Positions 50,342 to 59,355 of a DNA stretch of 64,000 nucleotides are shown in pieces. The notes under the pieces are model-generated. The model was not told where the DNA came from. It worked only from the letters and a program-made list of their open reading frames with translations, and searched no databases. The position numbers and the translations under genes are program-made. Within the stretch, counting starts at the first letter, position 1. Each line of letters begins with the position of its first letter. The stretch comes from Flavobacteriales bacterium (GTDB lineage Bacteria; Bacteroidota; Bacteroidia; NS11-12g; UBA9320): positions 144,386-208,385 of the forward strand of contig JACJZT010000007.1 of assembly GCA_020635455.1 (NCBI GenBank). The letters run 5' to 3'.

Positions 50342-50374
50342 TTGTTATTATAAATTTTGCCACGTATAAATTTG
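50342..50374 (+). promoter_or_regulatory. pyrH promoter
   Basis: TTG (50342-50344), 22 bases, then TAAATTTG (50367-50374). It follows the tsf terminator directly, so pyrH is transcribed independently of the ribosomal operon. The leader would be about 53 bases. Confidence 0.65.
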
Positions 50375-50432
50375 CAATTCAAAAAATTACATTTTACTTT
50401 GTTGACTTCTCAAAAAGTTTAAACTACCAATT

Positions 50433-51143
50433 ATGAAATACAATCGAATTCTACTTAAGCTGAGCGGTGAATCTTTAATGGGAAAGAAAGATTTTGGTAT
50501 CGATTCAAATGTACTTGAGCAATATGCGCTCGAGATAAAAGAGGCCGTGGAAACAGGAATTCAGGTTGCGATCGTTATCGGTGGTGGAAACATCTTCCGA
50601 GGGGTTCAGGGAGTTCAGGGTGGCCTGGTCGACCGGGCACAGGGTGATTACATGGGAATGCTGGCAACCGTTATTAATGCTATGGCACTGCAAGGTGCTC
50701 TTGAAAATTATGGTATCAAAACACGTCTTATGTCTGCAATCAAAATGGAAGAGATCTGTGAGCCATTCATTCGCAGACGAGCAATTCGGCATCTGGAAAA
50801 AGGACGTGTTGTGATTTTTGGAGCAGGTACAGGAAACCCATATTTTACTACAGACACAGCAGCTTCCCTCAGAGCTGTTGAAATTGAAGCCGATATTATT
50901 CTAAAAGGAACAAGAGTAGATGGCGTTTATTCTGCCGATCCTGAAAAAGACCCTAAAGCCGAAAAATACGAAACAATTTCCTTCACGGAAGTTTACAAGC
51001 AAGGTTTGAACGTTATGGACCTTACTGCCATTACCTTATGCAAGGAAAACAATCTTCCTATCATTGTATTTGACATGGACAGAAAGGGAAACCTAAGAGA
51101 CCTCCTTCAGGGAAGAAGCATCGGTACACTTGTTGCCGGTTAA
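50433..51143 (+). CDS. pyrH: Uridylate kinase
   Basis: PyrH phosphorylates UMP to UDP in pyrimidine nucleotide synthesis. The 236-residue amino-acid-kinase-fold protein has LLKLSGESLMG (6-16), IVIGGGNIFRG, the GAGTGNPYFTTDTAASLRA block and KGTRVDGVYSADPEKDP. All are typical of bacterial UMP kinase. The stop overlaps, tail to tail, that of the LysE-type gene by 4 bases (TTAA at 51140-51143), leaving no intergenic terminator. Confidence 0.97.
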   Translation: MKYNRILLKLSGESLMGKKDFGIDSNVLEQYALEIKEAVETGIQVAIVIGGGNIFRGVQGVQGGLVDRAQGDYMGMLATVINAMALQGALENYGIKTRLMSAIKMEEICEPFIRRRAIRHLEKGRVVIFGAGTGNPYFTTDTAASLRAVEIEADIILKGTRVDGVYSADPEKDPKAEKYETISFTEVYKQGLNVMDLTAITLCKENNLPIIVFDMDRKGNLRDLLQGRSIGTLVAG

Positions 51144-51760
51144 ATTTTCTTAAAGATCAATACAATTCCCAGGATAATAAAAATATATCCTGAAGTAACG
51201 TTTACAATCCTGATGATCTTATCACTTAATTTTCTTCCAATATAATTGGCCAATAAACTTATCAGCAATTCAATTAAAAAGATCGCCCCAATTGCTCCCA
51301 TAAAAAAATACATCGACTGATTGGTTGTATACCCGCTTACCCCTTTCAAATACGTCTGTATTGCAAGCCAGGCCAAAAAGTTCACAGGATTCATAAAGTT
51401 AAGAAGAAAGCCCTTTGTAATAAATAGAAACCGTCCCTTAACAATGATCTCTCCATCCTGACCAACAATCTTTTTTTGGGGAAAGAATTGATAAATTCCC
51501 AGGCCAATCAGCAAAAATCCTCCGGTGTACTTAATAACGTCCTTGTATTTTTCAATTTCATCCAGATATTGAGAACCAAAAAGAATAATGCTCACAATAA
51601 AAATGTCGGACAACACCACTCCAAGAGCAATGTCAACTCCCTTTCGATATCCGAAATTGATGCTATTTTGGATAAGGGCAAAAAAAACAGTCCCAAACCC
51701 AAACCCTAGTACCACACCGGTTGCTATTCCTGCTATGAAAGGAAAAAGGAAACTGTTCAA
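51140..51760 (-). CDS. LysE/RhtB-type amino acid exporter-like protein
   Basis: A 206-residue membrane protein with six hydrophobic helices. The start MNSFLFPFIAGIATGVVLGFGFGTVFFALIQ, with Gly repeats and then a short loop RKGVDIALGVVLSDIFIV, fits the LysE/RhtB translocator family, as do LNFMNPVNFLAWLAI and the last helices (IGRKLSDKIIRIVNVTSGYIFIILG). Substrates of such exporters are amino acids or derivatives, but this branch is diverged. It begins one base after the stop of the giant T9SS client and probably belongs to the same transcript. Confidence 0.85.
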   Translation of the reverse strand: MNSFLFPFIAGIATGVVLGFGFGTVFFALIQNSINFGYRKGVDIALGVVLSDIFIVSIILFGSQYLDEIEKYKDVIKYTGGFLLIGLGIYQFFPQKKIVGQDGEIIVKGRFLFITKGFLLNFMNPVNFLAWLAIQTYLKGVSGYTTNQSMYFFMGAIGAIFLIELLISLLANYIGRKLSDKIIRIVNVTSGYIFIILGIVLIFKKI

Positions 51761-51761
51761 A

Positions 51762-54700
51762 TTATCTGATCAAATTGATGGTACCTGAATATTTATACAA
51801 TTTATCATTAAAACTGGTAACTTCAATACGGTAAACATAAGCATCCATCTGACACGGCTCTCCATTATAGTTTCCGTCCCAGGGCTGGCTCAGATCATCA
51901 GACTTATACAATATCTCTCCCCATCGGTTGAAGATCATAATAGAATATGAGTTGTACCCGCTTGCAAATACTGTGAATTTATCGTTCAGCAACGGACCGG
52001 ACCCATTTGGACTAAAAGCATTTGGTATGAAAACAAGTATATCAGGACCAACAATGACCTGTTTGTAACTGGTGTCGGCGCATCCATAATTGCTCACTAC
52101 GATCAACCGTACCCAGTAATTGGCAGTATCAGAAGAATAATAATAGGATGGGCTATGCATGGTTGAAGTGTCCGTATCAATCAATAAATCACCAAAATCC
52201 CAAAAATTACTTAGGATCTTACTACCTAAGTCATTTGCAACATAACTGTTATTGGCGAAACTAAATCTTGGCAATGCAGCGGTTGTACTGTTGTTGGGAT
52301 TGGGTGTAAAATCGGCTACAGGAATTGGATAGACACTTACATTTAGGGGACCGAAAAGAGTGCTGCATCCAAAATCACTGGTAACTTTGAGACTTATACT
52401 TTGATTTCCAACAGAATTAAAAGTATGAGTAAACGGACTGGTTCCCTGAACATAACCACTTCCGGTATTCCATTCATAGGTTGCTTTGGTCGGATCCACA
52501 CCATTTGTAACATTGGCCGTTAAATTAACTTCATGAGGTACACATCCTGCATCATCGTCGAGGTTTAAGTCAACATCCGGATTAGGATGAATGATCAGGG
52601 TAATGTTCTTTTGATCGAAGGGACATACTCCGGTGGCATCCGTGAAGGCTGTAATTACAACCGTTGTAGTACTGTCTGCTCTGGGTTTTATGGTATAAGT
52701 TGTAGGATTGTCGTTGCTTAGCTGAATGTTTCCGGTAAAACTCGCAGTTGCAGGGTTGGCACTGTGCACCCAACTTATTTTGTTCGTAAAACTATAAGAC
52801 GCAGCCAGTGGGATATCCATAGAATTGCTCATACAGGTATCAACATTTCCTCTTAATATGTCAATAATTGGTTTGCTTTGAACAAATACCTGCAAGCTTT
52901 TCATGGTATCACATTTCGTGGTAGGATGAGTGTATTTATAGGTTAGGGTTATCCATTTATCCCTTTCTCCGGCGGGAACACTTCCGGGTTTGAACTTATC
53001 GCCACTTACTGTACCAGGTACACTGCTTGTCCAGGTTCCTCCTGTTGGGTTGGCTATCAGCGTCACATCCGGATCCACTTCGCAATATTTATTTTGATTT
53101 GGGTTTGGATTAATACTAATGTTTACACTTGGCAATGGATTGATGCGAAGTAAGGTGTCTTTCTTGATGTAGCAACCTGTCGACACATCCGAATAGCGCA
53201 TTTTGTATAAACCGGGCCCGCTAATCAGGTTTAATTTTTTAGTATCAAGAGTGTCACCATTATTGGTATCCAGCCCGATCTGGAGATTTGCCTTAGGTTT
53301 GGTAACTCCTGCACTGTCAACAACAGACCACTTACCTGAAGTTGGCTGAGTGTTGGTCAATTTGATCAGATCCACAACACCCTTGTCAATACAAAGATCA
53401 GGAAAAGCATTAAACGTAAGGGTCGGCACTTTAACAATGTAAAACCATGCCGTATCACGATTAAAACAACCTTCACCATCCTGCACAGCTATTTCAAGCT
53501 GAAAAGAGTCGATGGATTTTGATCCCAGATCAATGACCGACTTGCTTACATTGAGCCAGAAATCATAGTTCAAACTTGGGTCATCGTCATTGATCAGGTC
53601 GTTGACCGTACAATTCCCACCACCTGTTTTTGGAATACTTTTCAACAATCTCCATTGAATGTTTGTCATCGCATTGAGATTTATCGGAGCGGGTATGTAG
53701 ATCTTAGCAGGGGCTGCGGGTTTCATTTTCACCCTGTTGGCATTCTGACAAATGGTTCCTCCCTCAAGCTTTAATGCCGGTAAGGAATTGATCGTAAAAC
53801 GTGTACTGTCTTTATTAAAGCATTTGGTTACCGGCTCCTGGTAGGTATAGATCATAGTAAATACGCCCACTTTTGAGGGGTCACAATTTAAGGATGGTGT
53901 AAGGAAATTGTTTGAACTAACCAAACCGGGGTTTTGCCTGCAAGACCAGACTCCTCCGGTTGGTGAGCCGAAAATTGAACTTCCTAATCCAATATTACCA
54001 TAATCGCAACAATATTTGAGGGGATTGGTAAGCGTTAAGATCGGCAATGGATTGACCGTAATAAAAGTTGTGTCAAAGCCAAAACATTTCAAGGTATCTT
54101 CCTGCACCTCCAGCTCCAAAAGATATGGATTGGATAAAGGTATCTTGAAATTAAACTTTTCTTTGGTACTGATCACCGGAGGGGCTTTGGGCAAGCCTCT
54201 ATACCACCTGTAGGTACCTTTTTTCCCATTTTTTATGGTGTCAAGACCGGAAGCTACCAGAAAGAGTGTGTCGTTAAAACATTTTATCTGATCCGGACCG
54301 GCACCCGGAAAGAGCGTATCGTTTACCAATAATTCCAAGGTATCGGTCCAGTTACAGCCTAAACTATCTACAACCGTCACCGTATAAAAACCTTTCTGTG
54401 CTACCCTTACAGAAGTGTCACTTGAAAAAGGTATACCGAAATACTCCCAGCTCCACAAAAGTGTATCGCCCTGAGGAAGCGTGTCGCCAAGGACCGGGTC
54501 GATCCAGTAGGCGAGCCTTGCATTCGGAGTTATGGTAAAACTATCGTACCAGCATATACGGACATCAGGCCCCATGTCAACCTTAGGGTTGGGTTTTAAA
54601 AATATGTTGATAGTATCAAATGCAACACATTTGCTTCTGTCTGTTATTTCTACCCTAACGGTAGAATCCTTCGTAGACATGATCACATCAAAATAATTCA

Positions 54701-56447
54701 TGGTGTCCTGCGGGTGAAAAGATGGAGTGAGCCATTTGTACTTGAAAGCGGGAGCCCCGTTTCTTACTTTAGGCTGCAATCTTAACGTTGAACCTGCACA
54801 AACAAAGGTGTCAGGACCAAGAGCAAGATCGATCTCCAGCAGTTTAGGTACAATGATGGTATCAAAATAATCGGTTGGACAATTCACGCGGTTATTAATT
54901 TTATGATGTATGATGTACTTACCTCCCTGCCGGAATTGAATGGTATCAATGGCCAGTTTGGATCTGAGTCCCCTATTCGTTGTAAAATAATAATGAGATC
55001 CGGTTAAAGGAAGGTTGTTTGAATCAGACACTTCCCATTCATAAACCGCAGGCTCTTTAAAGTTTGCAAAGATCTTACTTCGGATGGCATATTTACCGCA
55101 TGGAAGGGTGTCGTAAAAACGATCAGCTTCGGCCACCGGTAAAACCAATACCGAAAAGGAACGGGTCGTTACGGCATTTTTTGGACAATTATCATCAATT
55201 GCGGTCGCCGTAAAGGTGTATGGAAGATCACTGGCCTGATTTTTTTTAGGGGTCCAGCAAAATTCCGCCACCTTTTCCCTGGCCTTTGAATTTTTAATGA
55301 TAAAGGTTGCACCTGGAATACCTCGGTTCCAGGTTAGGTTAACCGTATCCGGCGCAGGTGTTTTTGCAGGGGGAGGCGGAACAAAAACCTTGTCTTCCGT
55401 GGTAATGTCGAAGCATAGTTTTGTGCCGGCACAGGTGGTGTACTTAAACGTTTTATTGGTGATTTTAGGAGGATTGTTCCCCGGACAATTCTGAACAATG
55501 AATTGCATGTCACGCCTCGTTATACCAACATTTTCATAAACGCCGTTCTTGTTCTTACGCCACTCGTCTATTTGCATCACCACAACCGATTGCTCTGCAC
55601 AATCCGTAGGTGTAAAGATCAAATCACCGGTTTCAGGATCTAAAAATATTCCTATCGGAGGATCCGTATTAGGATTGTTGAAGGGAAAGGATTTTCCGGG
55701 AGGATAATATACGGTCATTGGATTGTCTCCGGAGAATCCACCATTATAACTTGACTTCGTGTTTGCGTTTGAATATGCTGAAACAAGAGAATATGAAAGC
55801 GAGTCGTAATTCACGGTGTCAACCGCACCATTATTAAAGAAATAAGGTTGATTGCAGCACAAAATAGCAACAGGATCGTTGGTGAGCTGAGGTGAAGTGT
55901 TGCATGGCTTTTTACAGGCATCCATTTCCATGTAAGTACTGAAACCACCTCTGGGCCCGGTTGTGATGTATACCGAACGAGCGTTTATGGTTGTGGAGAT
56001 CTTGAACCGACAACATCCGTTTTTCATTGCCGACCTGAGGTCGATCGTTCCAACAAAGGTGTGTTTTTCTATACCAAAAGGATAGGTTCCGTTACAGGGT
56101 TGCGCACATTTACTGATCTCCTTTTTACAGGTTCTTGTAATGTCCTCAATTGTGGTGCGTTTCATGGTGATCGTACCAACGGTACTGCCGGTCATACAAC
56201 TAAGCGTAAGGGATGTAGGTACCGTGCCTGAACTATTACAATCTTCTGAAGTACCACACTTAGGATTTTGACCAAGTACATAACAGCCTCTGCAATCACG
56301 ATAAAAATTGAGTATGATATCAAAGATACTGTCATTTGTATTGGAACAGCGATACGTGATGTCTGTACCCATTATATGGTCTGCACGCACTGACTGACTG
56401 TAACATACAGAAATAAAAAGTGCAATAAGGAACAATTTGAGCCGCAT
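51762..56447 (-). CDS. Giant T9SS client with type B (gliding-motility-associated) sorting domain
   Basis: From the ATG at 56447 the product has 1561 residues and a signal peptide (MRLKLFLIALFISVCYSQSVRA); the longer frame from 56522 is rejected for lack of a signal. The mature start DHIMGTDITYRC is the usual opening of large Bacteroidota cell-surface proteins. The N-terminal about 350 residues are Cys-rich. The middle consists of Ig/PKD-like units with repeated FxTxTINPLP-type ends, and one clear PKD unit (NFWDFGD) lies near the C-terminus. The last 85 residues are a type B sorting domain (PNAFSPNGSGPLLND, FNRWGEILY, WDGNYNGEPCQMDAYVYRI). It is a predicted surface adhesin or filament-forming protein. 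No substrate is known. Confidence 0.92.
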   Translation of the reverse strand: MRLKLFLIALFISVCYSQSVRADHIMGTDITYRCSNTNDSIFDIILNFYRDCRGCYVLGQNPKCGTSEDCNSSGTVPTSLTLSCMTGSTVGTITMKRTTIEDITRTCKKEISKCAQPCNGTYPFGIEKHTFVGTIDLRSAMKNGCCRFKISTTINARSVYITTGPRGGFSTYMEMDACKKPCNTSPQLTNDPVAILCCNQPYFFNNGAVDTVNYDSLSYSLVSAYSNANTKSSYNGGFSGDNPMTVYYPPGKSFPFNNPNTDPPIGIFLDPETGDLIFTPTDCAEQSVVVMQIDEWRKNKNGVYENVGITRRDMQFIVQNCPGNNPPKITNKTFKYTTCAGTKLCFDITTEDKVFVPPPPAKTPAPDTVNLTWNRGIPGATFIIKNSKAREKVAEFCWTPKKNQASDLPYTFTATAIDDNCPKNAVTTRSFSVLVLPVAEADRFYDTLPCGKYAIRSKIFANFKEPAVYEWEVSDSNNLPLTGSHYYFTTNRGLRSKLAIDTIQFRQGGKYIIHHKINNRVNCPTDYFDTIIVPKLLEIDLALGPDTFVCAGSTLRLQPKVRNGAPAFKYKWLTPSFHPQDTMNYFDVIMSTKDSTVRVEITDRSKCVAFDTINIFLKPNPKVDMGPDVRICWYDSFTITPNARLAYWIDPVLGDTLPQGDTLLWSWEYFGIPFSSDTSVRVAQKGFYTVTVVDSLGCNWTDTLELLVNDTLFPGAGPDQIKCFNDTLFLVASGLDTIKNGKKGTYRWYRGLPKAPPVISTKEKFNFKIPLSNPYLLELEVQEDTLKCFGFDTTFITVNPLPILTLTNPLKYCCDYGNIGLGSSIFGSPTGGVWSCRQNPGLVSSNNFLTPSLNCDPSKVGVFTMIYTYQEPVTKCFNKDSTRFTINSLPALKLEGGTICQNANRVKMKPAAPAKIYIPAPINLNAMTNIQWRLLKSIPKTGGGNCTVNDLINDDDPSLNYDFWLNVSKSVIDLGSKSIDSFQLEIAVQDGEGCFNRDTAWFYIVKVPTLTFNAFPDLCIDKGVVDLIKLTNTQPTSGKWSVVDSAGVTKPKANLQIGLDTNNGDTLDTKKLNLISGPGLYKMRYSDVSTGCYIKKDTLLRINPLPSVNISINPNPNQNKYCEVDPDVTLIANPTGGTWTSSVPGTVSGDKFKPGSVPAGERDKWITLTYKYTHPTTKCDTMKSLQVFVQSKPIIDILRGNVDTCMSNSMDIPLAASYSFTNKISWVHSANPATASFTGNIQLSNDNPTTYTIKPRADSTTTVVITAFTDATGVCPFDQKNITLIIHPNPDVDLNLDDDAGCVPHEVNLTANVTNGVDPTKATYEWNTGSGYVQGTSPFTHTFNSVGNQSISLKVTSDFGCSTLFGPLNVSVYPIPVADFTPNPNNSTTAALPRFSFANNSYVANDLGSKILSNFWDFGDLLIDTDTSTMHSPSYYYSSDTANYWVRLIVVSNYGCADTSYKQVIVGPDILVFIPNAFSPNGSGPLLNDKFTVFASGYNSYSIMIFNRWGEILYKSDDLSQPWDGNYNGEPCQMDAYVYRIEVTSFNDKLYKYSGTINLIR

Positions 56448-56624
56448 ATATTTATGACGCCCTGTGTATTTAAACCGCTGCATGAAATGAATATTCAATC
56501 GCAAGATAGTAAGAAATAACATTATTGATAAATTCTTTTTGTCATAATATCTACATCCGGTGTTAAATTACTTTAAGCTTGTTTTGTAAAAATCAATATC
56601 AACGATTTAAGCAAATTAATTATG

Positions 56625-56632
56625 TAAGTTTG
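56625..56632 (+). promoter_or_regulatory. -7 box abutting the rbfA start
   Basis: TAAGTTTG matches TAnnTTTG exactly and ends only 4 bases before the rbfA ATG at 56637. Transcription would begin on or at the A of the start codon, a leaderless mRNA. No convincing -33 TTG is seen. Confidence 0.5.
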
Positions 56633-56636
56633 CAAC

Positions 56637-56999
56637 ATGAGCGGTAAACGGACGGATAAGCTGGCAAGACAAATTCAAAGAGACCTCGGTCAAATATTCA
56701 ATTCGCTGTCTTCGCGAATATTTGAAAATGCCTTCATTACGATCATGGAAGTAAGAGTTTCGGCCGATCTTGGTATTGCGAAAGTATATATCGGAATTAT
56801 GAATCATCCAAAGAAACAGGAACTAATGGAGCTTATTCAGTTTCACAATCCACAGATCAGAAAACTTTTGGGAGACAAGATCCGAAATCAAGTACGCAAA
56901 ATACCGGTTCTGAATTTTTACCTCGACACTACGCTCGACAATGCAGAACATATTGAAAAGCTTCTTGAAAAAATAAAAAAGGAAGATAATAATCCATAA
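56637..56999 (+). CDS. rbfA: Ribosome-binding factor A
   Basis: RbfA binds the 30S subunit near 16S helix 1 and is needed for late maturation and cold growth. The 120-residue protein has the KH-like fold with SGKRTDKLARQIQRDLGQIF at the start, the ADLGIAKVYIGIM strand, and RKIPVLNFYLDTTLDNAEHIEKLL at the end. It is 11 bases ahead of an FtsX-like permease gene, a common Bacteroidota arrangement. No Shine-Dalgarno precedes the ATG. Confidence 0.95.
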   Translation: MSGKRTDKLARQIQRDLGQIFNSLSSRIFENAFITIMEVRVSADLGIAKVYIGIMNHPKKQELMELIQFHNPQIRKLLGDKIRNQVRKIPVLNFYLDTTLDNAEHIEKLLEKIKKEDNNP

Positions 57000-57010
57000 G
57001 ACAAACGCTC

Positions 57011-58204
57011 ATGAATCTGGCAAGGGTTTTTGCATTCAGGTATGTTTTTTCCAGAAAAAAAGCCAATGCAATAAATATTATTTCCGGAATTACGGTATTG
57101 GCCTTCGCCATTGGAACCGCAGCCTTAATTATCGTTCTTTCTGCCCTGAACGGATTTGAAAAAACCCTTTCAACTTTATTCAATTCATTTGATCCCGACC
57201 TCAAAATTGAATCCGTTAATGGCAAGACTTTTTCTGAAGACCGTTCGGTATTTGAAAAAATAAAAAATACCGAAGGCGTCTCCGATCTCGTTTATTATCT
57301 CGAAGACTATGCTGTAGTGAAACACGGATCGTCCCAGGAAATAGCCATTATTAAAGGAGTTTCGGAAAATTACGATCGCATTACAAAAATAGACTCCATT
57401 ATCATTGAAGGTGATTTTAATCTCGGAAAAGATGACCTGAATGGTGGTATTGTGGGATATGAATTGAGCAGAAAACTTGGATTGAACATGAACGTTTCGC
57501 TTGGAGTTATCAATGCATATTCACCGGGTGTTGGTGAAACCGATCCATTGCATCCTGAAAAGAATGTAAATACGATGCAGATCTTTCACAGCGGTACATT
57601 TTATGTGCAGGAAGACATCGATGGCAAATACATTATCACCTCGATCGGTTTTGCCAAAAAACTGTTTGGTAAAAAGAAGTCAATTACCGGTATTGAAGTA
57701 TCTTTAAAAAAATCAGCAAATGCTCAAAAAGTAAAGGAAACTTTAAAGGGAGTTTTGGGTAAATCCTTCACCATTAAAGACAAATACGAACAAAAAGAAA
57801 GTATCTACAAGATCTTTAAGAGCGAAAAAATGGCCACTTTTTCCATTCTGAGTTTCATTCTTCTTATTGCAGCCTTTAACATGATGGGAGCCTTAACCAT
57901 GTTGATCATTGAAAAAAAACCGGATATAAGCATCTTAAGAAGTATGGGTTTGAATGAACTTAGCATTGGACGTATTTTTTTTAATTCGGGTATGATCATC
58001 GCCGTGATGGGTTCTCTGATCGGTTTAATATTGGGAGGATCCATTTGTTTGTTCCAAATGAAATACGGTCTGATAAGGCTCGAAAACAGCGTGGTCGAAG
58101 CCTACCCTATGGCGTTGAAGTACAGTGATTTTTTGATGGTATTTTTGATTTCACTTGGAATCGGAATGGTAACTTCATGGTTTCCGAGCCGTAGAATAAA
58201 TTAA
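57011..58204 (+). CDS. FtsX-like (LolC/LolE-type) permease
   Basis: The 397-residue protein has the MacB/LolE layout: N-terminal helix (about 20-45, INIISGITVLAFAIGTAALIIV written here in two pieces: INIISGITVLAF and AIGTAALIIV), a large periplasmic domain (about 50-265), then three C-terminal helices near 275-300, 315-345 and 365-390, ending FPSRRIN. LolC/E-type proteins release lipoproteins from the inner membrane together with the ATPase LolD, which is not in the window. It follows rbfA by 11 bases. Lipoprotein export is the best guess; a generic ABC exporter permease is the alternative. Confidence 0.9.
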   Translation: MNLARVFAFRYVFSRKKANAINIISGITVLAFAIGTAALIIVLSALNGFEKTLSTLFNSFDPDLKIESVNGKTFSEDRSVFEKIKNTEGVSDLVYYLEDYAVVKHGSSQEIAIIKGVSENYDRITKIDSIIIEGDFNLGKDDLNGGIVGYELSRKLGLNMNVSLGVINAYSPGVGETDPLHPEKNVNTMQIFHSGTFYVQEDIDGKYIITSIGFAKKLFGKKKSITGIEVSLKKSANAQKVKETLKGVLGKSFTIKDKYEQKESIYKIFKSEKMATFSILSFILLIAAFNMMGALTMLIIEKKPDISILRSMGLNELSIGRIFFNSGMIIAVMGSLIGLILGGSICLFQMKYGLIRLENSVVEAYPMALKYSDFLMVFLISLGIGMVTSWFPSRRIN

Positions 58205-58257
58205 ACATGCTTAAAATAAACCCTGTCAAATGTTCCTTTCGATATCCGGTTAATCCT

Positions 58258-58265
58258 TAATTTTG
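58258..58265 (+). promoter_or_regulatory. -7 box before pth
   Basis: TAATTTTG matches TAnnTTTG exactly and lies 17 bases before the GTG start of pth. No TTG is found at normal -33 spacing, so it is a candidate. Confidence 0.4.
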
Positions 58266-58282
58266 AAAATTAAATTTCAATT

Positions 58283-58849
58283 GTGAAGTTCCTTTTAACC
58301 GGCCTGGGGAATATCGGGGCTGAATACGAAAAAACCCGTCATAATATTGGTTTCGAGATCCTAGACGAATTTGTGAAAAAGAACAAGGGAGAATTTGGGT
58401 CAGAAAGACTGGCTTCTTATTCTAAAATTTCGTTCAGGGGAAAACAAGTACATTGTATAAAACCTACCACTTACATGAATTTGAGTGGCAAATCGGTAAT
58501 GTACTGGCAACAAAAATTAAAGATACCAAATCAAAATCTTCTTATAATAACCGATGATCTTGCCTTACCTCTTGGTAAACTGCGGTTGAGAGCCAAAGGA
58601 TCGGATGCCGGACATAATGGCCTTAAGAGCATTATCGAATCCCTTAATTCTCAGGAATTTCCAAGGCTTCGATTCGGCATCGGCGATGACTTTAAAACCG
58701 GAAGTCAGATCAACTTTGTATTGGGTAAATGGCAGGAAGAAGAAATTTCGAAGGTCGAATCTGCAATTAATGATTCAATTAATGCAATTGAGCTTTTTAT
58801 CTTAGAAGGTGCCGACCGGGCCATGAATAAAATCAATCAAAAGAAATGA
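58283..58849 (+). CDS. pth: Peptidyl-tRNA hydrolase
   Basis: Pth cleaves peptides from stalled peptidyl-tRNA. The start is GTG at 58283, giving MKFLLTGLGNIGAEYEKTRHN with catalytic His20 in the TRHNIGF motif. Other conserved parts are KPTTYMNLSGKSV, the DDLALPLGKLRL segment with the catalytic Asp, and GHNGLKSI. The length of 188 residues is normal. The last four bases overlap the start of the next gene (ATGA), which implies coupled translation. Confidence 0.96.
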   Translation: MKFLLTGLGNIGAEYEKTRHNIGFEILDEFVKKNKGEFGSERLASYSKISFRGKQVHCIKPTTYMNLSGKSVMYWQQKLKIPNQNLLIITDDLALPLGKLRLRAKGSDAGHNGLKSIIESLNSQEFPRLRFGIGDDFKTGSQINFVLGKWQEEEISKVESAINDSINAIELFILEGADRAMNKINQKK

Positions 58850-59274
58850 TCAAAAGGAAACTAATTCTTGAACTCGAGGATGTGCCGGAGGAGTTTTCCG
58901 CAATTGGGATCGTATCCTCTACCCCACACCTCGAACTGGTCCATCTTCTCAATCGCTCGGAATGGTTTAACCTGATCAGAAAAGATGACTTATTTCTTTC
59001 TGAGCCCAAAGCACAACATTTTATGCAGTTCGAATCCATTGATGAAGCTACTGAGAACAGAATGGTATTGATAAAGACCAAAGGAGATAAGAGTATTCTT
59101 AGTTCTGAATTTAAAGGTATCGACTATCTGGTCATTATTTTTGCCAATGATGATCTTTCATTTCACAACGATTTGCTGATCTATTTCAGAACCCAAAAAA
59201 ATGTACAGGCTGTAGTAGACTTTAACCAACTTGGGTTGTCTGATAAAGCCAGTCTGCTTTTCGGCTCTGTATAG
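58846..59274 (+). CDS. IPExxxVDY family protein
   Basis: A 142-residue protein of the small Bacteroidota family named for an IPExxxVDY-type segment; here the segment reads FKGIDYLVII. The N-terminus MIKRKLILELEDVPEEFSAIGI and the core LEDVP/ELVHLLNRSEWFNLIR are family features. No catalytic residues are known and no function is established. Members often lie beside pyruvate kinase, as here with pyk 81 bases downstream, and it is coupled to pth by a 4-base overlap. Confidence 0.85.
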   Translation: MIKRKLILELEDVPEEFSAIGIVSSTPHLELVHLLNRSEWFNLIRKDDLFLSEPKAQHFMQFESIDEATENRMVLIKTKGDKSILSSEFKGIDYLVIIFANDDLSFHNDLLIYFRTQKNVQAVVDFNQLGLSDKASLLFGSV

Positions 59275-59325
59275 GTTAGAAGTTCTTGTCCTTTAGCTAC
59301 TCAAATTAATTAAAGGATAGTTCTT

Positions 59326-59333
59326 TAAATTTG
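59326..59333 (+). promoter_or_regulatory. -7 box before pyk
   Basis: TAAATTTG matches TAnnTTTG exactly, 22 bases before the pyk ATG. The nearest TTG is too distant (about 37 bases), so only the -7 element is supported. Confidence 0.45.
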
Positions 59334-59355
59334 CAGATTGATTTAACACTTCAAT